Positions 20,685 through 31,712 of a stretch of DNA of 64,000 nucleotides are shown piece after piece (position 1 is the stretch's first letter; every line of letters begins with the position of its first letter). Where the stretch lies: assembly GCA_018292915.2 (NCBI GenBank), contig JACVVK020000313.1, positions 537,501 through 601,500 of the forward strand. The letters are read 5' to 3'. Both the position numbers and the translations under genes were made by a program. Under the pieces are notes generated by a model. That model was not told the DNA's origin and made no database searches. It saw only the letters and a program-made list of their open reading frames with translations. Source of the stretch: Batillaria attramentaria. Lineage: Eukaryota > Mollusca > Gastropoda > Batillariidae.

Positions 20685-21385
20685 CTCGTATCATGGCTTG
20701 GCAACCTTACAACTACTGTCCAATACAAAGGAACAATGTTGGGTTGTCCCTAAGGTGTTTCAAAGTTATGCCTGGGTTGAATTAAAAAAAAAATCATCAC
20801 TGCCTGATCTTACAGCCTCAGGCCAGTGTAGAAACAGTGTACTGTGTTCCAATGGGTCGCCGGTGGGTACTGATGTATCGGGACTGGGCAATCTTACAAC
20901 TATTGACTATTGTCCATTGCAGGAATAGTCCAGGATATTCCTGGGTTAGATGTGTCTAGGTTCCAAGTAGGGATGATGAGCTTTCCAGTGTCGCGATCCT
21001 AGGATCTTACAACCGCTGGCTTTTATTGAACGTCAGTTTTGTCGTTCCAAACCTCGTAGGGTTAAATTCCGAAGTTCCAGGCAGGAATGATGGATTCGTA
21101 CCACAAGAAGGCAGTCTTACTTACAACCAACGGTTTAAGATCTTCCTACCTTACAGTGTTCCTAGGTTCCAAGCAGGAATGGTGTCTTTGTATCACAGCT
21201 GGGCAATCTTGCGCCTCAACCAGGAGTTAAGGGTCAGTGTTCGTAACTTACGGTGTTCCTACAGGTTCCAGGCAGTAGCAGTGACGAATTAGTTTCACAG
21301 TCGGACAGCCTTACAACCACTGACCGGATTGAGAAACAGTTTACATTGTTCCACGGGCAGTGGTGTTCCGGTCGCGGCTGTGCCT
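20685..21385. repeat. Old degenerate tandem array, unit roughly 100-130 bp
   Basis: Recurring elements in the same order are GGCAATCTTACAAC(C/T)(A/G)CTG, TGTTCC(T/A), GGTTCCAGGCAGGAATGATG and a GTACCACA or GTATCACA segment. At least five diverged copies can be followed by eye between 20,690 and 21,380. Copies differ by many substitutions and indels. There is no coding signal; the array lies in the presumed 5' intron. Confidence 0.6.
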
Positions 21386-21940
21386 ACCAGTGTCTGCCGG
21401 GTTTATGAATTGTAAATTGACAGGTGCAGCTGATGTTAAAAGTGTATGTATGCGTTTCCCTTTGTTGTTTTTCTTTCCGTATAGGTATTGATCTTCTCTT
21501 CAGCCTCCGGGCTACAGGAAGCGAGACTGACGCCCATCTGTGTGTATTATTGAAATAGGAATACGACTGGCAAAAGTTGAGTCGGTTTCTTTGTACGTGC
21601 TATATGGGCTTTCTGATCTTACGGCGAGGCAGCTGAATGAATGAATACACGGCGTTACACGTGCTGTGTCTGATTGTAGGAAAGGTTCTAGCCATTTTTT
21701 TTGCTGTTCGGGACAAGTGTCCTGTTCTTGTATATTCCATGAATTTTGTCGTATTGCACTCCCTTGTGGGTTAGGGCTTTTGAATATGCGTTATATAAGT
21801 TTCATTCTATAGTGACATCAATATTCTGCGTACCTGCTCAACTCAAATCCATGACCAGATGCAAGTCATACGGTTGATAATGACGACGACGATGACGACA
21901 TGATGATGATGGTGATGTTTTTTTCCTCATTCGGGGGAAG
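21386..21940. other. Non-coding, no recognisable feature
   Basis: Contains a GACGACGATG/ATGATG stretch (21,880-21,915) and a possible retroposon tail near 21,760-21,800 (GAATATGCGTTATATAAG). Neither is strong enough for a family call. Confidence 0.35.
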
Positions 21941-21943
21941 TCG

Positions 21944-22134
21944 GGATAGTCGAGCTGGTTCTGTGGCAGAGTGTTCAACTTACAATGTTAGGGTCGTGAG
22001 TTTGAATCCTGGCTGAGAACAAGAAGTTTCCATCGTTGCCGGTATCACCATTATATACAGTGGAAAAGGACATTAAACCCATACCAACCAACCAACCAAC
22101 CAACCAACCAACCAACCAACCAACCAACCAACCA
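21944..22134 (+). mobile_element. SINE family B, copy 5 (diverged, (CCAA)n tail)
   Basis: The A-box region is GGGATAGTCGAGCTGG, the B box is GAGTTTGAATCCTGG, and the 3' body is CAGTGGAAAAGGACATTAAAC. The usual CACC tail is replaced by about twelve CCAA units (22,083-22,133). It ends about 28 bp before the coding exon's acceptor site, so its insertion sits against the polypyrimidine tract. Confidence 0.8.
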
Positions 22135-22162
22135 ATTTTCTTTTTTCTGTGTATCTTTCCAG
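22135..22162 (+). other. Splice acceptor of the coding exon
   Basis: A T-rich tract with TTTTCTTTTTTCTG and TATCTTTCCAG ends at AG (22,161-22,162). The exon then starts at 22,163 with 59 bp of 5' UTR before the ATG at 22,222. Confidence 0.75.
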
Positions 22163-22221
22163 CTTAGACGTTCAAGATTGCGGGCCTAGGTTCTCCCAAA
22201 GTCACCTCGTGTTTGCGCAGA

Positions 22222-22722
22222 ATGGATTCTGACCCTGACAGCGCCAGAAACCTCTTGCACCAGGACAAGCCCCCCGCGCACCTCTACCCTTCCACCAACA
22301 TGACCAACGGCGTGCAGCAGAAACCGGACTCCAGCAAGACCTACGTGGCCGGGCAGGCGCCCGGGATGGTGGGCTTCTCCGAGAACCAGCGGCTCCACAG
22401 GAAGGTGGCCAAGCTGACGAGCTACCTGTACGGGCTGGCCGTGGTGGTCGTCGTGGGCGGCATCATCCTCATCGCCATTATCGCCTCGCTGTACGCCAAG
22501 CTGTACTATGACCTGACCCACCACTCGCACCAGCCGAAGGTCGGGGAGCAGATCGCCAAGATCCTGGAACGCGAGGAGTTGTGTGTGCCTTGCAACGAGG
22601 TGCTGCTGGGCCCCAGCCCGGACGAGGAAGCCATGCTGAATGTGTTCACTAAAAGGGACTCGAAGGACGGGCAGAAGTGCTGCGTGGAGCGACCCGCTGA
22701 GCTGCTGCGGCTCCTGGAATTG
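22222..22722 (+). CDS. N-terminal exon of a type II single-pass membrane protein
   Basis: This exon encodes 167 residues and ends in phase 0 at a consensus donor (TTG|GTGAGT). Residues 1-57 are polar and proline-rich. RLHRKVAK (57-64) gives a cytosolic positive charge before one hydrophobic helix at about 69-90, so the protein should be anchored N-in, C-out. The extracellular part starts with a short stalk, then LCVPC (CxxC at 121-124) and KCC (153-154), followed by a leucine-rich helix. Third positions are strongly G/C, unlike the flanks, which supports real coding sequence. The layout resembles molluscan TNF/C1q-like or short-collagen-like type II ligands, whose receptor-binding domain would be in later exons. 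That family call is a weak inference. The start is the first ATG after the acceptor. A 284-codon antisense frame is a shadow. Confidence 0.88.
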
Positions 22723-22730
22723 GTGAGTAC
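22723..22730 (+). other. Splice donor GTGAGTAC
   Basis: GTGAGT directly follows the leucine codon TTG. Sequence beyond it loses GC3 bias at once and enters a CTGT/CT microsatellite, so the frame that stays open to 22,917 is read-through. Confidence 0.8.
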
Positions 22731-22739
22731 GAAGCGCTT

Positions 22740-22875
22740 GGAGTTGTTTCCCCTCTGTGTTCATTATTTCTTCTGTCTGTCTCTCACGGTCGCCTCTATG
22801 TGTGTGTCTGCGTATGTGTATGTGTCTGACTGTAAATCTGTCTGCAAATCTGTTTGTCTGTCTGTCTGTCTGTCT

Positions 22876-22913
<38 letters not shown>

Positions 22914-23466
22914 GTGAGCTTGGTGGTCTATCGGTTACCGAAAGCGTGGCATGTCTGTGACAGCTTGACTGTCCAGTGTTGCCCATTCTGCTGTCATCAC
23001 AAAAAACTCTTGTCTTTTTTCTGTCACCAACTTTTTTCACCCATCATCATTATCGCCAGTCTCATAACAAGTAAATGACCACATACTCACCATCATCATC
23101 ATCATCATCATATCATCACAGTTATCGTCGTAGTCGTTACTGCCGCCACCACTGTCAATATTGCCATGGTCATCGACGGTCACCGTGCGCTGTCGTCGTC
23201 GTCATCATCATCATCATCATCTGTGACTCTCGTACTCACAGAGGCTGCATTCAGATTGTGAGTGGCATGTGTACACATCAAGGTTCTATCTCTACCCCCG
23301 CGGGACCTGTATCAGCAACAGCAATCTAGTGAAAGTTTGCCAAAAAGCCAGTCTCAGTGTGGCTGCTTCTTTCTCAGTCTCCGGCTTCCTTCAGCATCTT
23401 TCGTAGGCTACAGTCTGCCCGCCTGTTGCTCTGTGTCTTGACTCATGTGGTCTGTTGGAGCTTTGT

Positions 23467-23498
<32 letters not shown>

Positions 23499-23529
23499 GG
23501 GGGGGGGGGGTCTCTGTGTGTGTGTGTAT

Positions 23530-23565
<36 letters not shown>

Positions 23566-24171
23566 GAGCCTTTGTGTCTACCCCTTCACACACTCTTAAC
23601 CCACCCACCTACCCCCTTTCACCCTCCCACTCCCTTCCATCCTCCCCCTTCCACCCTTAGATCTCACAGTCACTGTTGTCTGTGACCTTACATCCGCACC
23701 GTCACCTGCATCCCTAGCCCACCCCCTTCACCCCCCCCCCCACCACTCGCTTTTGCAAGGCCCCTCTCCCCCACCTTTCGCTTGGTCCCATCGCCAGTTT
23801 CACCTGTTGCTCCCCTCCCCATCCCTCCCCCTTCCCCCCTCCTCCTCGTAGCAGGACCGTTGCATAGTTGTTTGAACCATCAAAGCATGTAATCATCGCT
23901 GTTTGGCGTCTTGTCGAATTTGTCTCTTGCGTGCACGCTGTTCATTCCATTTTGTCCCTCTTCCCCTCATCGTCCCCGGTCCCGGCCACGCCCCCCCCCC
24001 CTCCCTCCACCCCGCCCTCGACTCCCTCCTTCCTGATCCATTTACCACCATCATTACCCGTTCCTCACCCACGCTAAGGTCACAGAAACTGTCGAACCGT
24101 GTTTTTATATGTCATGACAATATCGTGTATGTGCCCGAGGACATATCCCTCCCCCTCCCCCCCCCCACCTG

Positions 24172-24221
<50 letters not shown>

Positions 24222-24292
24222 TCCGACATCCCCTCCCGCTCACCCAATCTTCCCTGAATCCCTTCCCTCCTGCTCTCTCTCTCTCTCTCTTT

Positions 24293-24331
<39 letters not shown>

Positions 24332-24390
24332 CCGACACCCCCTCCCACCCCTTCAGTTCCCCTCCCTCCTGCCCCTCTCCAGCTTCGAGG
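22740..24390. repeat. Intronic simple-sequence belt
   Basis: Contains (CTGT)n and (CT)n at 22,855-22,910, ATC/GTC triplets at 23,085-23,220, (GT)n at 23,470-23,498 with poly-G, and (GA)n at 23,530-23,568. C-rich stretches follow, then two (CT)n(AC)n arrays at 24,174-24,221 and 24,274-24,329. The two arrays are each flanked by CTTCCGACA(T/C)CCCCTCCC and CCTGCTCTCTC, so they are a tandem duplication of about 110 bp. No exon is recognised. Confidence 0.85.
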
Positions 24391-26136
24391 CATCAATCAT
24401 CGAATGAAACTGACGTATAAATTTGTCCACCCATCAGTCAAAAGTCCCAACTGCGTGTGACACGGCTAATGACTGCTTCTCGATCGGAGTTCGGACGTGA
24501 CGTCTCAGGTCATAATCATACATTATTACCGACTGACGGGCAACGGTTTTCCTGTCTGAGTCACTGACGATCTTCCTTGAATTCTGCGAAACATGTAAAA
24601 GGTCTGCTATCTCAATGAAGAGCCGCAAACATTGTGTGTGTGTGTGTATATATGTCTGTGTGTGTGTTTTTCAAAACTGCGACTCCTGCGAGTGCGCATA
24701 AATTAATACAGGCAACTCTGTCACAGTTGCAGAGTTTTCAGCTCTTCCGAGACCCTTATAAAAACCAGGGCGTGAGTTTGGGTGACTTCATTGTGCTTTT
24801 GGTCAGTGAGCGAGACACATCGCTACAGCGTCTAGCGTGTGTTTTGTGCTGCACGGGAAGACTAGCCATTGCGATCTTTCTCGCTCAGTGTCAAAACGCA
24901 AACTGAGCCGTGAAATCAGACTTCCCTTGGCTTGTGCAGGGGTTTGAGGGACGCTGAAAACTCTGTAACTGTGACAGAGCTGACTGCATTTAAAAAAACA
25001 ACAAAAAAACACTGTGACTTTTTGCTGAGATTGCAGACCTTTAAGATAGCCGTCATGTAGCTAACGGGAACGTACCGGCCATATCATGCATACTCATGCG
25101 ATCCATCAGTCTTCGTCGCGACATGATCTCTGACAAGCTACGCATGACTTTCGAATTCGTGCTGTGCATGCCTTGGATATTGATATCACGTGGCTGCCTC
25201 TCCGATATAAGCTACATGTATGCACGTATCTTTTCACTCGTGCACGCGCATAGATCTGGGAATCTAGTGTCTCGTCTGCTGCACACGAAGCCTTCAGTCA
25301 CTCAGTCTAATAACTTTTAGGTCGTTTCAGTGCGGACGTGTGTATGGAATACATTCGTATAATTATCAAGGGCAATTCTGGGCCTCAGCTGCCTGTATGC
25401 CTCGCACAGCTGACTCCTTTTGTTCCTCTAATGTAGCTTGGCATTGTTCTTCATTTTACTTTATTGTTGTTATTGTTGGTGTTGTCAACGCTTTAGCTGG
25501 CATTTCTGCGCGGGAAAAAAGCCCTTTTGGCCTCCACTCCATCGCTCAGAAGTCTCCCCAGTGTCATGTTTACCGTCCCTGCAAGCTACACGCTTATTAT
25601 TCCTCTCCCTCTCTGATTTACCTAGGCGCAGGCCACACATAATGCTTGCCTCGCCGGCGAAGATGTGTGCTCCGTTGTTTTCTCATAGAAACAAGAGCAC
25701 AGGATAAAGCAAACATTAATCATATTCAGAAAATACTCACGTGTGCGACGTACTGCGTTCGCGATCGCTAAGCTATTAGCTCATGTATTGCCGTGAACCT
25801 AGTGTTACGAGTCCAGTAGGTCAAGTACGTGAGATGGCCTTAGCCGAATATCGAAAAAAAGATACAGGCGTGTCTTATCGGTGACTTCTTGTTCATGAGA
25901 CACCCAGACGGTAACATCATCTTGTATTACCCGGTATCTTGTCTTGGTGTTCGTACCAGCTTCGTGTTTATCTGAGCACAGTACATAGCGTTTGCGGATT
26001 AGATGTTTGTCGGCGTGACCATGTTCTGGTTGGCAATGGTGATAAAAGACACCTGTACCTGATATTAAAATTGACGATTTTGTTGTTGTTGTTGTTTTCA
26101 TTTTTACACAGGACTATAGACACAAACATCAAGGTG
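24391..26136. other. Non-coding, no recognisable feature
   Basis: Unique-looking sequence, presumably intronic or intergenic. An imperfect inverted pair (ACTCTGTCACAGTTGCAGAG near 24,716 and CTGTAACTGTGACAGAG near 24,963) brackets about 250 bp. No coding, SINE or LINE signal is supported. Confidence 0.4.
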
Positions 26137-26240
26137 GGGGGGGGGGGGTTACGTCCTTTTCCACCACGTATGGGTGATATCAAAGACGGGGTAACGAGAA
26201 AAAGCTAGCACAAACATGTGGTCCCAGCCGGGATTCGAAA
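26137..26240 (-). mobile_element. SINE family B, copy 6 (minus, truncated)
   Basis: On the minus strand: TTTCGAATCCCGGCTGGGAC, ACATGTTTGTGCTAGC, CCCCGTCTTTGATATCACCC, then GTGGTGGAAAAGGACGTAAC and a C run in place of the CACC tail. The A-box half is absent. Confidence 0.8.
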
Positions 26241-27300
26241 AATCATCAACGAAAACAGTGACATTGACAACGTACAGGGAGAACGCAGCTGGTATATAAA
26301 ACGTATGGCAGACAGGTTGAAGATAGCATTAGTATCAAACGATTTTTTTTTTAACTACATAGGACATGGCACACACATGGCAAGTATTAGCTAATCTAAA
26401 ACAAAGCATTTATACAGTTGCCAGTGTTTGCCAGAACAATACTACATCGCCGTTTACGTGGAACATGTATTTTTCAATAAAATATATCGATAATAACAAT
26501 GACAATGCCGATGGAGATGGCCACTACAGCAAAATCTAGTCGCGTATCCAAAGTCATTAACCTTTTACTTCCCAATTACTCAGCCCAGTCAGGCAGTGAT
26601 TTCAAAAAATGTTGCGCACGCATCCTGTTTCCGCAAGCTAACCTTTCCTCAGGTCTCAGGTCTACCCCCCCCCCCCCCACCCCGACCTCATGAATTTTGG
26701 ATGACAGAAAATTGCAGAAAATAGATTGCAGGCGAAGCAAAGGAAATGTCGCCCAATCGAATTCTTTCTGCATCGGTCCCCGCATTTTAGCGAGTGTCTC
26801 CCCCGGCGACCGTTGCCATAGTACCGCTACTTGTGTCGCTTCTGCTGTCAAAAAAAGCCCCTTAGATGATTACAAATGGGTTTTGTGTTTGCTGTGCTAT
26901 GATGGTGTGCATGCACGGTAATGGAATCGTGAGAGCGATGGAAACTTTGTGCTATAGTACATTCGAGCTTGTCGCGGTTGTTTTTTTTTGTTCTCTACAA
27001 TAATAATGCGTGAGCCTGACCTTCCCCCACCCCTACCCCTTCCACCCACGCTTCCTGTCTGCAAATGCTAACGAAAATGACCCCTCAATCTTATTTTGTA
27101 GCTTTTTGAAAAAAAAACAAAATCTTGTTACTGGTAATATTAAACAGTTGCAGTCGTAAAAATACAAAGTAAAGCGCATACAACACGCAGTTCTTATTTT
27201 ACTGTTATACTGCTCATGAAAAGGAATATAGAATTTATACAATAGCGCGTAGAATATATACAATGGCATATAGAGTAGATACAATAAGGAATGTGTGTGG
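26241..27300. other. Non-coding, no recognisable feature
   Basis: AT-rich with A/T and C runs. The minus-strand frame near 26,576-26,851 lacks domains. Nothing else is supported. Confidence 0.4.
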
Positions 27301-27348
27301 GGGGGGGGATGGGGGGTGTTGGAAGTTTTACGTCCTTTTTCACCAATA
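27301..27348 (-). mobile_element. SINE family B, copy 7 (3' fragment, minus)
   Basis: Only the 3' end is left: GGTGAAAAAGGACGTAAAAC then a C/A-rich tail on the minus strand, beside a G run. Confidence 0.6.
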
Positions 27349-28305
27349 AGGAATGCAATACACTACATTACAAAAAATGCCTACCATGTTCCTCCATCTT
27401 TGTCTAGGCGTACCAGAAGGGTACCACTGTATATATAATCACTATCATACGATCTCATTCCTGTCTGACTTTTGCTGTTTGCCCCGGGTATCAGACCATG
27501 CATTGTGGAGAGCATCCCGCGGGAAACTGATAGGCTATCTGTTGTTTTCACGCCAAAGAGTGTCGCTATAGAGTGCCGTCCCCTGATCGCTCTCAGTCTA
27601 TAGGGATCCGTTTCGGAGTTGTGACAGCGGCAGCCCGGATTTGTTTGCGATCGGTTACTAGTTACAATCGGTCGGGAAATTCCGTGGGAAGCCACGGTGT
27701 TGAGATGAATCGCGTCTGAGGGCAGACAGGCGGTCGATTTGGGGGCAGGAGGAAACGAAATAAAGTGTCCGAGACTTTCTCTCTCTCTCTCTCTGTCTCT
27801 CTCTCTCTGTCTCTCTCTGTAACGCTCCTCCATATCTGACCACGTTGTTTCAACGACGCAGCCTACCTGCATTGAACATTTTCTGGTGGTACTTCTCCAA
27901 ACAAACACCCCCCCCCCCCCCCCGCCAAGGTGTAAAACAGCTACGACAACAACAAAACAATGACGACAACAATAAATGTCTACAACCCAGAACATCCAGT
28001 GGATGGTCGATAACGAATGATATTTTTCAATAAACAAATGTGTGCTGTAGGCGGCTTAAGGCTTAATGCCATCGTAGGAGAAGATGAAGTTTTTTTTTTT
28101 GTTTTGTTTTTGTTTTTTCAATGAAAGACTGATGCAGACCCAAAACGTCCATCTCTAACCTCTGACCTCCTCCCCAAGGAACTACACGTGCCTATAAGCA
28201 AGCATAATATATGAGGGATGCGTGTGCGTAAACACACGTGGATGTTTCATTGAGAAGCTCTTAGCATCGTAGTTGTAACCAGCCAGTGTCTCCATTGTGT
28301 GGCTC
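27349..28305. other. Non-coding with (CT)n and poly-C
   Basis: A CT/CTGT stretch (27,776-27,820), a C run (27,908-27,923) and AAC/GAC triplets (27,942-27,975). Minus-strand frames over these are artefacts. Confidence 0.5.
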
Positions 28306-28307
28306 GT

Positions 28308-28644
28308 ACGAGTGTAGCCATGTATAGCCTAACCATAACATAGAGCGAGTGTAGCCATGTATAGCCTATCCATAACATAGAGCGAGTGTAGCCATGTATA
28401 GCCTATCCATAACATAGAGCGAGTGTAGCCATGTATAGCCTATCCATAACATAGAGCGAGTGTAGCCATGTATAGCCTATCCATAACATAGAGCGAGTGT
28501 AGCCATGTATAGCCTATCCATAACATAGAGCGAGTGTAAGCCATGTATAGCCTATCCATAACATAGAGCGAGTGTAGCCATGTATAGCCTATCCATAACA
28601 TAGAGCGAGTGTAGCCATGTATAGCCTATCCATAACATAGAGCG
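28308..28644. repeat. 37-bp minisatellite, nine copies
   Basis: The unit is AGCGAGTGTAGCCATGTATA then GCCTATCCATAACATAG. Nine GTAGCCATGTATAGCCT or GTAAGCCATG starts are spaced 37-38 bp apart. Copies are almost identical: the first has CTAACC for CTATCC, and one has an extra A (GTAAGCC). The low divergence points to recent expansion or homogenisation. Confidence 0.95.
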
Positions 28645-28768
28645 TGAAGGTAAAGAGGAAAGAATTTCATTGTCTCTCATCCCCACAGACGTATAGAGAT
28701 AGACGCACCGCGGTGCCGGAAAAGTGACGCCGCCGCGCGCCATGTTGCTAGTACCTGGAAGTGCCAGC

Positions 28769-28840
28769 TGATAACATAGCGCGCATAGCATTGGCCAGAC
28801 GCTATCAGCTGTTTACGTAGCGCGCATAGCATTGGTCCGC
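28769..28840. repeat. Short direct repeat GCGCGCATAGCATTGG
   Basis: Two exact copies of a 16-bp core, each preceded by AG and followed by a short C/T segment, lie about 40 bp apart. Context is CpG-rich. Confidence 0.75.
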
Positions 28841-29030
28841 TCTATCTTACGTCACATTTCTGATAACGTCTTTCTAAAGAACTTTGTATTTCGAACGAGG
28901 CGTCCTATACACAGAGCCTCTGAGTTCTGGTATCAGTAAGATGGCCGCGATAGCGACACTCGCAAGCAGCGGTGGCAGCGTGCGGCGGTGCGTCTATCTC
29001 TTTACGTCTGTGCTCATCCCCCAGCTTAAA

Positions 29031-29380
29031 GGAGCTAATGCTACCATATTTATGCTCACGGGTCGTTCTGAGCTGTTTTCGTGGTATCTGTCACCACCAC
29101 ACCACTCAGACACCTGCACAGTGACAGCGTCTGTAATGGTAATGTTGGCACTGAGCCAACAGAAGCGTACTCGATGACGCGGCGACCACACTGTGCGGTC
29201 CATTAGTGTAACAACAGTTGTAGAATTTGAACGTTCGACCGCCTGCGCAAAGTGTAATCAACACTGTATCGCATGAAGAGCTGTACTAATCATCAAAGAT
29301 GGAGTAGTTCGAGCGTACAGGCGCAATCACGAGCGAAATTGTTCCAAAACAGAAGTTAGCTCAGCAAAGATGGAATTAGA
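29031..29380. repeat. Dispersed repeat R1, copy b (longest)
   Basis: This copy carries both halves of R1: the left half shared with 2,851-3,062 and the right half shared, inverted, with 11,695-11,905 and 51,511-51,712. The junction is at GATGACGCGGCGACCACACTG. It is the best reference for the family. No frame longer than chance and no clear terminal inverted repeat is visible. Confidence 0.65.
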
Positions 29381-31200
29381 CCGTTTAATTAAATAAATCA
29401 AATCGTAATTCTTGCAGACTTCAACATCTCATCACCGTATCTATTTCGGGGGGCTGTTTGCCATCGTAACCATAACATCAATAACAGCATCACGCAGATC
29501 AGGTACGCGCCCTCCACGAAAGTTATTCGCATGTAAAATGTAATTTTAGCTCCCTCGTTTCTTTATTTCTGGTCTCAGCGTAAGACGAGCGGTCCATGTA
29601 AGCCATTTTATGCCTACGTACGTAATCAGAGGTAAGGAGAAGTAGTGTGCTCGCGCGCAGTAACCGAACATAAATATCCCACCGAGCTCTCAGCGAGATC
29701 CGGAGCACGGAGGACCACACCCATCGGGTATCGGAAATGTATTTCTGTGATCAACGACCATGCATTCACGTAAACATCTTCTTCAAGAGTGCGGCGCATG
29801 CGCGGTGGTAGGGCGTCGGACGCGGCTGACGGCAGATTCGAATTTCGTGTGACGTAGTTCGCGAACGATCGTGTGTCAGTCGACGTCTTTGTAGTGGTCT
29901 GTGAGACGTTTCATTGGTTTCTGTTACTCTCCTCTGAATGGAAATCAAATCTGTTGTTGCTGTTGTTGCTTGTGTACGCGTACGCCCAAAGAGCATAAAA
30001 ATTTTGTATCTGTGCTATGCTTAGGCATGTACGTAATGTGGTCTGATAACATGGTACCAACCAGCAGACAAGGACGCACAAAACATCCCACCGGAAGCGA
30101 AACGAAACGTTATAGACGAACATAACTAAGTTTAACCAACATAAGGGGGGGGGGGGGTGGAGCCTGGAAGGTCACAGTGAAAGAATGGCTGAAATCATTA
30201 TATTAAGGCGAAAGAATGCCTGAAATCATTTTATCCGGTAAAAGAATGGCTGAAAGTATTCTACATCTGAAACACGTGGCGTGTTCTTTAAAAATTAAGA
30301 GCAGATGAAAGCTTCTGCGGTTGTTTTGTTCTTCGCTTCCACAAATACACCATCTGTCTGTACACCAAAGAGCTTGCGTCAGCTTAAAGCGTATTAGGAA
30401 GACACTGGTGTGTCCGTAACGCTAGTAGACTTTGGCTGGATACGTTTAATCTGGTCAGCACCGCGGAGGCGTTGTTCTATTTCCGGTGCTTCCCAACGAC
30501 AGCGGCTGTCCTTTGTAGTATTTTCAACCATGAGTGTACGCTCACATTGATCCCGTCTCATTCTTTCCCAACGCCCACGACAACGGGCTGGCGGCTGACT
30601 TCAACGTTCTGACTCGCTTTTTGGACACAATTCCAATTACTGGCTTGTCCAGTTTGTATGGATTCATGTTCGTGACCGCCGCGACGCATGCGCACTGCAC
30701 GCCCACAGGTTGTGCTGAAATCTAACACCATTTTAATTAAAATTCTTCAGGCAGAAAGGTTCTCAGTTTTGTCCAACGTCTGAAAGAAGTAGAAGAGACA
30801 AAGGAAGGGAGGTGGGAGTTGGGGGGTGGGGGGTGGGGGGCGGGGTTGATGCTGAAGAATAGTATCGGAGTTGGTCTCTCTCACGCAACCCTCGCTGAAG
30901 TCTCGGCCGTACTAGAGAGAGGTTGACGTGAAGCTTGTCGTTGAAATATTGACGGGCGCCGTTTCTTGGGACAGCCTAGCTAAAGGTACGTAACCGGCGG
31001 GAGTAAAATCTAACAGCGGCCAGCGCGACTGCAGTGGAAAGGTCTTCGTATGAAATCGACGTCAATGATGCGACGACGTGCGCAAGCGAATAAAGCGAAG
31101 AGATATCAAGTTGCTGCTGCACAGGATGTAGTTTCTGTCGTCTGTGTGGCGTTTGTGCATGTATCACCTGTCATACGGGAAAAGTTTTGAAAGAACGTAA
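29381..31200. other. Non-coding, one short tandem repeat
   Basis: No gene is recognised. A unit of about 34 bp (AAAGAATGGCTGAAATCAT) occurs three times at 30,180-30,265. G runs lie at 30,146-30,158 and 30,815-30,842. CpG content rises locally at 29,780-29,890 without other promoter evidence. Confidence 0.5.
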
Positions 31201-31222
31201 AAGTGCGTGCCAGTGCGTGCCC

Positions 31223-31279
<57 letters not shown>

Positions 31280-31280
31280 T
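31201..31280. repeat. (GT)n microsatellite with GTGC leader
   Basis: About 27 GT units preceded by GTGCGTGCC units. Confidence 0.95.
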
Positions 31281-31637
31281 GAGATCCAGCTACGTATCGC
31301 TCGTTACAGTTTTTGCTGGGTGGAGGGATTTTCTATTTATACTGATGCCAACTGCATCTGAAAACAAGGAGGTTTTTGTCTTGTTATGAAAACCCTGCTT
31401 GTGCAGCAGTGGCTAATAATCTTAGCTAGCATCAAGCAAAGTTTAACAGATCAACATACACTGTATCTATTTTGTGGAATTGCTTTGTATTGTGTTATTG
31501 ACAACGTCTTTTTTGTTTCCGCGATTGTTATTTTGAAAAGACGGTACGCTCTGAGAAGATCTAGAAGAAGGGCCGAAGCATTAAATTTTGTGACACCCAT
31601 GGCGCTTATGAGCCCTGTTCCCAGATAACAATAGAAA

Positions 31638-31712
31638 TGTCGACCCCACTGGGACTCGAACCAGCAAGTTTAGATCCAGTTCTCATCCCACCTGAGTTGC
31701 TGAAAGTAATTT
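31638..31712 (-). mobile_element. tRNA-like SINE head (minus)
   Basis: On the minus strand CAACTCAGGTGGGATGAG resembles an A box, and TGGTTCGAGTCCCAG, about 35 bases on, is a good B box. A clean cloverleaf is not apparent. It is probably a degraded SINE or tRNA pseudogene. Confidence 0.4.

Noticed and set aside
22186..23040. 284-codon open frame on the minus strand opposite the membrane-protein exon
   Set aside because: It is antisense to a GC3-rich exon, which commonly leaves the opposite strand open. It runs across the donor site into a CT/CTGT microsatellite and has no domain.
28308..28644. CRISPR-like array of regular repeats
   Set aside because: Units are contiguous without unique spacers, and the genome is eukaryotic. 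This is a minisatellite.
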